A stretch of 33,855 nt of DNA from Mycobacterium gordonae (lineage in GTDB: Bacteria; Actinomycetota; Actinomycetes; Mycobacteriales; Mycobacteriaceae). Position 1 is the stretch's first letter, and every line of letters begins with the position of its first letter. The notes below the pieces were generated by a model. The model was given only the letters and a program-made list of their open reading frames with translations. It had not been told where the DNA came from and did no database searches. Position numbers and translations under genes: made by a program. This document shows, in pieces, positions 23,784 to 31,635 of the stretch. The stretch is taken from assembly GCF_001417955.2 (NCBI RefSeq), contig NZ_LKTM01000352.1, positions 1 to 33,855 on the forward strand, read 5' to 3'.

Positions 23784-23808
23784 CCGAATACAGGGTAAGC
23801 ACATTCGG
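23784..23808. promoter_or_regulatory. Inverted repeat between lpqI and the TetR gene
   Basis: CCGAAT (23784-23789) and ATTCGG (23803-23808) are separated by 13 bases, ending at the lpqI stop codon and about 17 bases before the TetR start. It could be an autoregulatory operator or a weak terminator or attenuator between the two genes. Confidence 0.3.
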
Positions 23809-24990
23809 CTAGCGGCCACACGTCGCGGTGACGCCCTTCATCGCCGCGACCCGCACCAGTGAGGCATCCACCTGCTGCACCGGCAGATCGCCTGCATTCA
23901 CGGCCTGCTCGAGCCGGTCCAGTACGGCGGGCACCTCCTTGGTGGTGACCCACAGCGCGATATCGGTGCCGGCCTGCAGCGTTTTCAGGACGGCCTCGGT
24001 CACGCCGAACCGGTCGGAGATGGCGGCCATGCTGGAGACGTCGTCGCTGAAGACCGGGCCGCTGAACGGGGGACCGCCGTAGCCGGTCCCGTTGCGCAGC
24101 AGGTCTAGCGCGGCTTTGCTCAAGCTGGCCGGGTCGCTGCCGGTCAGCCCCGGTACCTGCATGTGACCGATCATCACCGCCACCGGAATGGCGTTGAGCA
24201 ACGTCCGGTACGGCACCAGGTCATTAGCGATCAGCTCGGACAGCGGCGGCGTGGTGACCCCGCCGGTGTGCGAATCGCCGGAGCCGTGGCCGTGCCCGGG
24301 GAAGTGCTTGAGCACCGGCAGCACCTTCGCGTCCCGCAGGCCCTGTGCGTAGGCGCCGGCGTACTCGGTGACCTTCGCGGGATCCGAGCCGAACGAGCGG
24401 TCGCCGATCACGCTGTCGTCGGGCTCGTCGGTGACGTCGACCACCGGGGCGAAGTCGACGGTGATGCCCAGGTCCTTCATCTTGCGGCCGCGGGTCAGGG
24501 CCAGATCGTGGACCTGCTGGGCGGTCATCGTCGCCGCCATTTCCTTGGCCGTCGGGCCCCTGCCGTTCAGCAGTGTCCGCAATCGCGACACCCGGCCGCC
24601 CTCTTCGTCGACGCCGACCGCCAGCGGCAGCGGTCCGGCCGCGTTGGCGATCTCGCCCAGCGGTCCCGGGAGCATGGACAGGTCGGTGTCGCTGCCGATG
24701 AGGATGCCGCCGACGTGGAAGTCGGTGACTACGGCCCTGGCGTCGGCGGCGTCTCGCACACCGACCATCAGCAGCTGGGCCAGCTTGTCACGCAGGTTGG
24801 GCATCTTGCCGGGGACGTCGGGCGGATTGGCGCACACCCGCGGGCCGGGTGCCGCGGCCGGGGTGGAGCTGGTGCTGGAGGGGCTTGGACTGCCGGTGGT
24901 CGACGACTTCCCGGGCTTGGTGCCGCCGTGGCAGGCGGCGACCAGCACCGATACGGCGGCAAGGACGGCCAGGGTGCGCGAAAAAGCCAT
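23809..24990 (-). CDS. lpqI: Lipoprotein LpqI, GH3 beta-N-acetylglucosaminidase
   Basis: A 393-residue lipoprotein that hydrolyses GlcNAc-containing muropeptide fragments in peptidoglycan recycling (NagZ-like). The signal peptide ends in the lipobox VLVAAC with C20 as the lipidated residue, followed by a Ser/Thr/Pro linker to about 60. The GH3 barrel shows VGVDEEGGRVSRL (126-138), the diagnostic KHFPGHGHGSGDSH (228-241) carrying the acid/base His, and the nucleophile region FSDDVSSM (D316/D317). ATG 24990 gives a proper lipoprotein signal. An 11-bp inverted repeat starts six bases upstream of it. A TetR gene follows 41 bases after the stop. Orthologue: Rv0237. Confidence 0.95.
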   Translation of the reverse strand: MAFSRTLAVLAAVSVLVAACHGGTKPGKSSTTGSPSPSSTSSTPAAAPGPRVCANPPDVPGKMPNLRDKLAQLLMVGVRDAADARAVVTDFHVGGILIGSDTDLSMLPGPLGEIANAAGPLPLAVGVDEEGGRVSRLRTLLNGRGPTAKEMAATMTAQQVHDLALTRGRKMKDLGITVDFAPVVDVTDEPDDSVIGDRSFGSDPAKVTEYAGAYAQGLRDAKVLPVLKHFPGHGHGSGDSHTGGVTTPPLSELIANDLVPYRTLLNAIPVAVMIGHMQVPGLTGSDPASLSKAALDLLRNGTGYGGPPFSGPVFSDDVSSMAAISDRFGVTEAVLKTLQAGTDIALWVTTKEVPAVLDRLEQAVNAGDLPVQQVDASLVRVAAMKGVTATCGR

Positions 24991-24995
24991 CCGGA

Positions 24996-25046
24996 CATGC
25001 TGTCACGCGCACTTTGAGGCCGGGTTCGGGGGCGGGTGACAGCATG
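24996..25046. promoter_or_regulatory. 11-bp perfect inverted repeat upstream of lpqI
   Basis: CATGCTGTCAC (24996-25006) and GTGACAGCATG (25036-25046) are perfectly complementary with a 29-base spacer. The inner arm lies six bases from the lpqI ATG on the minus strand. It could form a leader hairpin blocking translation, or two spaced binding sites for the adjacent TetR protein. Confidence 0.5.
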
Positions 25047-25186
25047 ACCCACCTCGCCGAACGTGATGTGAGGGCGGGTATTCAGGTGAAATCCATCCCA
25101 CAGAACACGCTCGGTGCGGGCGGCGACGCCTGCGGCGCTTCAGTACGCCGACCGCTGTCCGGCCTCGTTCTGCTAGGTTCGGTGGC

Positions 25187-25360
25187 ATGAACCGGATCGT
25201 CGCGCCCGCCGCCGCCAGTGTGGTAGTCGGCCTGTTGCTCGGCGCGGCGGCGATCTTCGGCGTCACCCTGATGGTCCAGCAGGACACGAAGCCGCCACTG
25301 CCCGGGGGCGATCCATCGTCATCGGTGCTCAACCGGGTCGAGTACGGCAACCGCAGCTAG
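25187..25360 (+). CDS. DUF2613 small membrane protein (Rv0236A-like)
   Basis: A 57-residue protein. It has one N-terminal membrane segment (about 5-30, AASVVVGLLLGAAAIFGVTL) and a short Pro/Ser-rich tail that probably lies outside the membrane. This matches the DUF2613 family, Rv0236A in M. tuberculosis, which always sits directly before aftD as I recall. ATG 25187 has only GGTGG upstream. Its TAG ends 16 bases before the likely aftD start, so the two are probably co-translated. Function unknown; a role in AftD folding or localisation is only an inference from linkage. Confidence 0.85.
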   Translation: MNRIVAPAAASVVVGLLLGAAAIFGVTLMVQQDTKPPLPGGDPSSSVLNRVEYGNRS

Positions 25361-25376
25361 CGATCCGACGGTCGAG

Positions 25377-28300
25377 GTTTCGGCACTGTCGCGTCGCTGG
25401 CTGCTGCTGGTCGGAGCCGTATCGCTGGTCCTGTCCTTCCTTCAGTCACCCGGCCAGGTCTCACCCGACACGAAGCTGGACCTGACCGCCAACCCGCTGC
25501 GCTTCCTGGCCCGCGCCACCAACCTGTGGAACAGCGAGCTGCCGTTCGGCCAGTCGCAGAATCAGGCCTACGGCTACCTGTTTCCGCACGGCACCTTCTT
25601 TCTCGTCGGCCACGCGCTCGGACTGCCCGGCTGGGTCACCCAGCGGCTGTGGTGGGCGCTGCTGTTGACGGTGGGGTTCTGGGGGATGCTGCGGGTCGCC
25701 GAGGCGCTGGGCATCGGCAACCCGGCGTCGCGGACGCTCGGCGCGGTCGCGTTCGCGCTGTCGCCGCGGGTGCTGACCACGCTGGGCTCGATCTCCTCGG
25801 AAACGCTGCCGATGATGCTCGCGCCCTGGGTGCTGCTGCCGACGATTCTCGCGTTACGGGGCGGCTCCGGGCGCTCGGCGCGCGTGCTGGCCGGCCAGGC
25901 AGGCCTGGCGGTCGCGTTGATGGGCGCGGTCAACGCGATCGCGACTGTGGCCGGTTGCCTGCCCGCGGCGATCTGGCTGGCCGCGCACCGGCCGGATAGG
26001 CGGTGGCTGCGCTATACGGGGTGGCTGCTGGTGGCGCTGGTGCCGGCGGTGTTGTGGTGGGTGGTGGCGCTGACCCAGTTGCGCGACGTCAGCCCGCCAT
26101 TCCTGGACTTCATCGAGTCCTCCGGCGTGACGACGCAGTGGTCGTCGCTGGTGGAGCTGTTGCGCGGTACCGACAGCTGGACCCCGTTCGTGGCGCCGAC
26201 GGCCACGGCCGGTGCCCCACTGGTCACCGGGCCGGTGGCCATCCTGGGCACCTGCCTGGTCGCCGGGGCGGGGTTGGCCGGGCTGACAGGTGCCGCGATG
26301 CCGGCCCGGGGCCGGCTGGTGACCATGCTGCTGGTCGGCGTTGTCTTGCTGGCCGTCGGCTACAGCGGTGGGCTGGGCTCCCCGGTGGCGCATCAGGTGC
26401 AGGCGTTCCTGGACGCCGGCGGGACTCCGCTGCGCAACGTGCACAAGCTCGGGCCGGTCATCCGGATCCCGCTGGCACTCGGCTTCGCGCACCTGCTGGG
26501 CCGCATTCCGTTGCCGGGCAGCGCTCCAAAAGCGGCGTGGCTGGCCGCATTCGCCCATCCGGAACGGGACCGTCGGGTGGCGGTCGGGATCGTCGCGCTG
26601 ACCGGGCTGCTGGTGAGCACGTCGCTGGCCTGGTCCGCACGCCTGGCCCCGCCGGGCACTTTCAGCGCGCTGCCGGACTACTGGCATGAAGCGGCCGACT
26701 GGCTCACCGCGCACCGGGAAGGGCGGGTACTGGTGGTGCCAGGCGCCCCGTTCGCCACCCAGGTGTGGGGCACCAGTCACGACGAGCCGCTGCAGGTGCT
26801 CGGCAGCAGCGCGTGGGGCGTGCGCGACTCGATCCCGCTGACACCGCCACAGACCATTCGAGCGCTGGATTCGGTGCAACGCCTGTTCGCGGCCGGGCGG
26901 CCGTCCGCCGGCTTGGCTGATTCCCTTGCCCGACAGGGCATTTCGTATGTGGTGGTGCGCAACGATCTGGATCCTGAATCGTCACGGTCGGCCCGGCCGA
27001 TCCTGGTGCACCGCGCCATTGCGGGGTCGCCGGGGCTGACGAGAGTGGCCGAGTTCGGTGCGCCGGTGGGCCCGGGACTGCTGGCCGGCTTCGTCAGCGA
27101 CTCCGGGTTGCGGCCGCGGTATCCGGCGGTGCAGATCTACCGGGTCGGTGCGGGCGGCAATCCCGGCGCGCCCTACTTCGCCGACGTTGCGCAGCTGCCG
27201 CGCGTCGACGGTGGGCCCGAAGTGTTGCTGCGGCTGGACGAACGGCGCCGGTTGCAGGGGCAGCCACCGCTGGGCCCGGTGCTGATGACCGCAGACGCCC
27301 GGGCGGCCGGACTGGGGACGCCGGTAGTCACCGTCACCGACACCCCGCTGGCCCGCGAGACGGACTACGGCCGCGTCGACCTGCACTCGTCGGCGATCCG
27401 CGCGCCCGGGGACGCCCGCCACACCTATAACCGGGTGCCCGATTACCCCGTCCCCGGCGCCGACACCGTCTACGGAAGCTGGACCGGGGGCCGTATCACG
27501 GTGTCGAGTTCGTCGTCGGATGCCACCGCCCTGCCGGACGTGGCTGCCGCGACGTCGCCCGCGGCGGCGGTCGACGGTGACCCGGCGACGGCCTGGGTGT
27601 CCAACGCCCTGCAGGCCGCCGTCGGCCAGTGGCTGCAGGTGGATTTCGACCATCCGGTGACTAAAGCGGTGCTCACGCTGACACCGAGTGCGTCGGCGGT
27701 CGGCGCGCAGGTGCGCCGCATCCTCATCGAAACCGCCAACGGCAGTACCACATTGCGGTTCGACGAGTCCGGCAAACCGTTGAGCGCCGCGCTGCCGGTC
27801 GGTGAGACGCCCTGGGTGCGGATCACGGCGGCCGGCACCGACGACGGATCGGCCGGGGTGCAGTTCGGGATCACCGATCTGACGGTCACCCAGTACGACG
27901 CGTCGGGCTTCGCCCATCCGGTGCAGTTGCGGCACACGGTGTTGGTGCCGGGTCCGCCGGCCGGGGCGAGGATTGCGGGCTGGGACCTGGGGGCCGAACT
28001 GCTGGGTCGGCCGGGTTGCGCGGCGGGGCCGAACAGCGTGCGCTGTGCGGCGTCGATGGCTCTGGCCCCCGAGGAGCCGGTCAATCTCAGCCGCACCCTG
28101 ACGGTGCCGAGCCCGGTGGCGGTGACGCCGGCGGTGTGGGTACGTCCACGGCAGGGGCCCAAACTGGCGGATCTGGTCGCCGAGCCGGACGCCGCGCGGG
28201 CCTACGGCGAGTCCGACCTGGTGGAGGTCCTGGGCTCGGCGTATGCGGCCACCGACGGCGATCCGGCTACCGCGTGGACCGCGCCGCAGCGGGTGGTGCA

Positions 28301-29576
28301 GTACAAGACACCGCCGACGCTGACCCTGCGGCTGCCGCGGGCCACCGAGGTGTCCGGGCTGCGGCTGGCGCCCAGCCGGACCACGCTGCCCGCCCATCCG
28401 ACGATGGTGGCTGTCGACCTGGGCGACGGACCGCAGGTGCAGGCCGTGGACCCGGCTCGCGACGTGCAGACGCTGCGGTTGCACCCGCGGGTGACCGACA
28501 CCGTCACGGTGAGCCTGCTCGACTGGCAGGACATCATCGACCGCAACGCGCTGGGCTTCGACCAGCTCAAGCCACCCGGGCTGGCTGAGGTGACGGCGCT
28601 GGGCGCCGACGGCAATGCGATCGCGGCCGGTGCGGGCCCTGAGGCCGCGCGCGCCCGGGAGGTTTTCGTCGACTGCGAGCACGGGCCGGTCATCGCGGTG
28701 GCCGGCCGGTTCCTGCATACCTCGATCCGGACCACCGCGGGTGCCTTGTTAAACGACGAACCCGTCGCGGCGCAGCCCTGTGAACCGGGCCCGATCGAGC
28801 TGCCGGCCGGTCAGCAGGAGCTGTTGATCAGCCCGGGAGCGGCCTTCGTGGTGGACGGCGCCCAGCTGTCGGTTATCCCTGAATCGGCAGGTGCCCCTGC
28901 GGTTTCCGCTGATACCGGCGCGTGGGGACCAGCCCGTCGGGAGGTGCGGGCGCCCGCGTCGGCGAGCTCACGGGTGTTGGTGATACCGGAGAGCATCAAC
29001 CCGGGGTGGGTGGCCCGCACCAGCGGTGGCGCGCGCCTGACACCGGTAGCGGTGAACGGTTGGCAGCAGGGCTGGGTGGTGCCCGCCGGGGACGCCGGCA
29101 CCATTACGCTGACCTTCGCCGCGAACGCGGTGTACCGCGCCGGACTTGGTGTCGGACTGAGTTTGTTGCCGCTGCTGGCGGTGCTGGCGTTTTGGCGGCG
29201 CCGCAACGGTTCTGACGATGACCCCGCCGCGGTGCCGTGGCCGGCGGGAGCGTGGGCCGCGGTGGCGGTGCTGGCAGCGGGGGGCCTGATCGCCGGCGTT
29301 GCCGGCGTTCTGGTGGTCGGTGCGTTGCTGGGCGTCCGGTACGTTGCGCCTCCACGGTGGCGCGAGGGGTTGACCGTCGGGCTCAGCGCGAGCGGAATCG
29401 TGTTGGCCGGGGCGGCGCTGTCACGCCATCCGTGGCGCTCGGTCGACGGCTATGCCGGCCACTCCGCGAGTGTTCAAGTGCTGGCGTTGATTTCGCTTGC
29501 CGCCGTCGCTGTGTCGGTGGTGGGGGTCCCGCGGAGCGGCCGGTCAGAGGCTGCGGGGTCCGATCTGCTCGACTGA
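25377..29576 (+). CDS. aftD: Arabinofuranosyltransferase AftD
   Basis: A very large GT-C membrane glycosyltransferase (1399 residues if read from 25377) that adds arabinofuranose from decaprenyl-phosphoryl arabinose to arabinogalactan and lipoarabinomannan. The N-terminal membrane half has the acidic loop SPDTKLDLTANPLRFL (about 30-45), a GT-C active-site region. The periplasmic part has two F5/8-type carbohydrate-binding modules with VDGDPATAW (near 726) and TDGDPATAW (near 957). Four hydrophobic segments close the C-terminus. The frame is open from 25272, but no ATG, GTG or TTG occurs until TTG 25665, which would remove conserved residues. GTT at 25377 aligns with the family N-terminus and gives about the 1400-residue length of Rv0236c. 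The start is therefore uncertain. The 3' end overlaps the convergent carbonic anhydrase by 33 bases. Confidence 0.93.
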   Translation, partial: VSALSRRWLLLVGAVSLVLSFLQSPGQVSPDTKLDLTANPLRFLARATNLWNSELPFGQSQNQAYGYLFPHGTFFLVGHALGLPGWVTQRLWWALLLTVGFWGMLRVAEALGIGNPASRTLGAVAFALSPRVLTTLGSISSETLPMMLAPWVLLPTILALRGGSGRSARVLAGQAGLAVALMGAVNAIATVAGCLPAAIWLAAHRPDRRWLRYTGWLLVALVPAVLWWVVALTQLRDVSPPFLDFIESSGVTTQWSSLVELLRGTDSWTPFVAPTATAGAPLVTGPVAILGTCLVAGAGLAGLTGAAMPARGRLVTMLLVGVVLLAVGYSGGLGSPVAHQVQAFLDAGGTPLRNVHKLGPVIRIPLALGFAHLLGRIPLPGSAPKAAWLAAFAHPERDRRVAVGIVALTGLLVSTSLAWSARLAPPGTFSALPDYWHEAADWLTAHREGRVLVVPGAPFATQVWGTSHDEPLQVLGSSAWGVRDSIPLTPPQTIRALDSVQRLFAAGRPSAGLADSLARQGISYVVVRNDLDPESSRSARPILVHRAIAGSPGLTRVAEFGAPVGPGLLAGFVSDSGLRPRYPAVQIYRVGAGGNPGAPYFADVAQLPRVDGGPEVLLRLDERRRLQGQPPLGPVLMTADARAAGLGTPVVTVTDTPLARETDYGRVDLHSSAIRAPGDARHTYNRVPDYPVPGADTVYGSWTGGRITVSSSSSDATALPDVAAATSPAAAVDGDPATAWVSNALQAAVGQWLQVDFDHPVTKAVLTLTPSASAVGAQVRRILIETANGSTTLRFDESGKPLSAALPVGETPWVRITAAGTDDGSAGVQFGITDLTVTQYDASGFAHPVQLRHTVLVPGPPAGARIAGWDLGAELLGRPGCAAGPNSVRCAASMALAPEEPVNLSRTLTVPSPVAVTPAVWVRPRQGPKLADLVAEPDAARAYGESDLVEVLGSAYAATDGDPATAWTAPQRVVQYKTPPTLTLRLPRATEVSGLRLAPSRTTLPAHPTMVAVDLGDGPQVQAVDPARDVQTLRLHPRVTDTVTVSLLDWQDIIDRNALGFDQLKPPGLAEVTALGADGNAIAAGAGPEAARAREVFVDCEHGPVIAVAGRFLHTSIRTTAGALLNDEPVAAQPCEPGPIELPAGQQELLISPGAAFVVDGAQLSVIPESAGAPAVSADTGAWGPARREVRAPASASSRVLVIPESINPGWVARTSGGARLTPVAVNGWQQGWVVPAGDAGTITLTFAANAVYRAGLGVGLSLLPLLAVLAFWRRRNGSDDDPAAVPWPAGAWAAVAVLAAGGLIAGVAGVLVVGALLGVRYVAPPRWREGLTVGLSASGIVLAGAALSRHPWRSVDGYAGHSASVQVLALISLAAVAVSVVGVPRSGRSEAAGSDLLD

Positions 29577-30191
29577 GCCGTCGAGCGCCATCAGCCACGT
29601 CTCGACGTCGATCCCCGGGTGGCGACGCAATGCCTCCTCGCGGAAGGTGCCGAGAATCCTTTCGTGCGTGGCCGTCTCACGTTCCGGGGTCGAGATCGCA
29701 TCCGGGCCGTAGGCGATCTGCACCGCGCCACAGTCGCGATGATTGACCACGACCACGCCGTTGATCGAGTGCAGCTCGATGGACGCAGCGAGGTTGTCCC
29801 AGAACGTGTTATGCCACGCCTCCCAGTGCTGGGAAACGGCGCCGGCGGCGGCGCCGGCCAGCGCGAACTGGCTGTACCGGTTCACCAAGCCCCGTCCCAG
29901 CATGTACTCGTTGGTGGGGTGCACGAAACGAGGATCGATGCACATCAACAACATGGCGTCATAGCTTGCCGGCGGAATGTCCGGCGCCGCCGCCGCACGC
30001 GGCACGGCGGTGGCCGCCACTCCCAAACCCGCCAGGGCCAGCATTCGCCGGCGGCCGACAACGCGGTTTAGGAATTCAGCTTTGTGCAATTCTCTGCTCA
30101 ACTTTCTGGCGCCGGGAGAGCGGACGACACGACGCCGAGGACCATACAGGTGAATCGGGGCGCGATGTGCGAAATTGCTCGTAGTCGCCAT
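29544..30191 (-). CDS. Exported (Tat-signal) beta-carbonic anhydrase-like protein
   Basis: A 215-residue protein. A twin-arginine stretch, GRRRMLALAGLGVAATAVPRAAAA (within 46-69), with a hydrophobic core and an AAA-type end predicts Tat export. The mature part keeps all beta-class carbonic anhydrase zinc ligands: C84 with D86 and R88 in CIDPRF, then H151 and C154 in NHRDCG. CO2 hydration outside the membrane is likely. ATG 30191 is one of several possible starts; ATG 30212 adds seven residues, and later starts nearer the twin arginine are possible, none with a good ribosome-binding site. The N-terminal ~40 residues before the Tat motif are long for a signal and may be untranslated. It overlaps aftD tail-to-tail by 33 bases and abuts the LMF gene head-to-head. 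Confidence 0.8.
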   Translation of the reverse strand: MATTSNFAHRAPIHLYGPRRRVVRSPGARKLSRELHKAEFLNRVVGRRRMLALAGLGVAATAVPRAAAAPDIPPASYDAMLLMCIDPRFVHPTNEYMLGRGLVNRYSQFALAGAAAGAVSQHWEAWHNTFWDNLAASIELHSINGVVVVNHRDCGAVQIAYGPDAISTPERETATHERILGTFREEALRRHPGIDVETWLMALDGSVEQIGPRSL

Positions 30192-30210
30192 GATCCGAGG
30201 AGTTGTGGCC

Positions 30211-31635
30211 ATGGACTGGTTTTCGGCACCCGAATACCGGCTGGGCGCATCGGTACTGGAGCGCGGCGTCGCGGCGATCTACCTGGTGGCGTTCGTGGCG
30301 GCGGCGCGGCAGTTCCGTCCGCTGATCGGAGAGCGCGGGATGCTGCCGGTGCCGGCGTATCTGGCGAAGCGGTCGTTCTGGCGGGCGCCGAGCATCTTTC
30401 ACCTGCGCTACTCCGATCGGTCGTTCGCCGGGGTGTCGTGGTTCGGCGCGGCGCTGTCGGCCGCGATGGTCGGCGGTCTGGACCTGGTGCCGCTGTGGGC
30501 GGCGATGTTGATGTGGGCGACGCTGTGGGTCCTGTACCTCTCGATCGTCAACGTGGGCCAGACGTGGTACGGGTTCGGCTGGGAGTCCTTGCTGCTGGAG
30601 GCCGGGTTCCTGATGATCTTTCTCGGCAACGGGCAGGTGGCACCGCCCGTGCTGACGTTGTGGCTGGTGCGCTGGCTGTTGTTCCGGGTCGAGTTCGGCG
30701 CGGGGCTGATCAAGATGCGCGGCGATTCCTGCTGGCGCGATCTGAGCTGTCTTGACTACCACCACGAAACCCAGCCGATGCCGGGCCCGCTGAGCTGGTT
30801 CTTCCACCACCTGCCCCGGCCGCTGCATCGAATCGAGGTGGCCGGCAACCACTTTGCGCAACTGGTGGTGCCCTTCGGATTGTTCGCTCCCCAACCCGTC
30901 GCCGGGATCGCGGCTGCCGTGATCGTCATCACCCAGCTGTGGCTGGTGGCTTCGGGCAACTTCGCCTGGCTGAACTGGCTGACGATCTTTCTGGCATTCA
31001 GCGCCGTCGCCGTCGGCGGCCACGCCTCGACGAATTTGCCGAATCCCCCGTTGTGGTTCGTCGTTCCGGTGATCGTCGTAGCGGTGGTGATGCTGGTGCT
31101 CAGTTACTGGCCAGCGCGCAACATGCTCTCACCCGGGCAGCGAATGAACATGTCGTTCAATGCCTTTCACCTGTGCAACACCTACGGCGCGTTCGGCAGT
31201 ATCAGCCGGATCCGGCAGGAGGTGGTGATCGAGGGCACGTCCGACGCGTCGGTCGGTGACGAGACGGTCTGGCACGAGTACGAATTCAAGGGCAAGCCCA
31301 CCGCGTTGCGTCGGCTGCCACGGCAGTTCGCGCCATATCACCTCCGGCTGGACTGGCTGATGTGGTTCGCCGCCATCTCGCCGGGCTACGCGCTGGCGTG
31401 GATGACGCCGTTCCTGCACCGACTGCTGCGCAACGATCCCGCGACGCTGAAGCTGTTGCGGCGGAACCCGTTTCCGGAATCACCGCCCCGCTACGTGCGC
31501 GCTCAGCTCTACAAGTACCGCTTCACCACACCGGCAGAGCTGCGCCGCGACCACGCCTGGTGGCACCGGACCCTGATCGGCAGTTACGTGCCGCCGATCT
31601 CTTTGCCAGGCCGGCTAGAAGCCCAGGACCAGTGA
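30211..31635 (+). CDS. Lipase maturation factor family membrane protein
   Basis: A 474-residue multi-pass membrane protein of the lipase maturation factor (LMF1/LMF2) family. It begins MDWFSAPEYRLGASVLERGVAAIYLVAF, has the LMF-like segments YGFGWESLLLEAGFL, FRVEFGAGLIKMRGDSCWRDLSCLDYHHETQPMP and NTYGAFGSISRIRQEVVIEG, and ends in a soluble domain (about 335-474). In animals LMF1 helps secreted lipases fold; the bacterial role is undefined. ATG 30211 is chosen because GAGGAG sits eight bases upstream (30197-30202). It is convergent with, and overlaps by 21 bases, the PE-PPE esterase gene. Orthologue by synteny: Rv0235c. Confidence 0.88.
   Translation: MDWFSAPEYRLGASVLERGVAAIYLVAFVAAARQFRPLIGERGMLPVPAYLAKRSFWRAPSIFHLRYSDRSFAGVSWFGAALSAAMVGGLDLVPLWAAMLMWATLWVLYLSIVNVGQTWYGFGWESLLLEAGFLMIFLGNGQVAPPVLTLWLVRWLLFRVEFGAGLIKMRGDSCWRDLSCLDYHHETQPMPGPLSWFFHHLPRPLHRIEVAGNHFAQLVVPFGLFAPQPVAGIAAAVIVITQLWLVASGNFAWLNWLTIFLAFSAVAVGGHASTNLPNPPLWFVVPVIVVAVVMLVLSYWPARNMLSPGQRMNMSFNAFHLCNTYGAFGSISRIRQEVVIEGTSDASVGDETVWHEYEFKGKPTALRRLPRQFAPYHLRLDWLMWFAAISPGYALAWMTPFLHRLLRNDPATLKLLRRNPFPESPPRYVRAQLYKYRFTTPAELRRDHAWWHRTLIGSYVPPISLPGRLEAQDQ

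Noticed and set aside
25040..25186. Possible small ORFs between lpqI and the DUF2613 gene.
   Set aside because: No conserved-looking product or ribosome-binding site; the region is better explained as promoter and leader.
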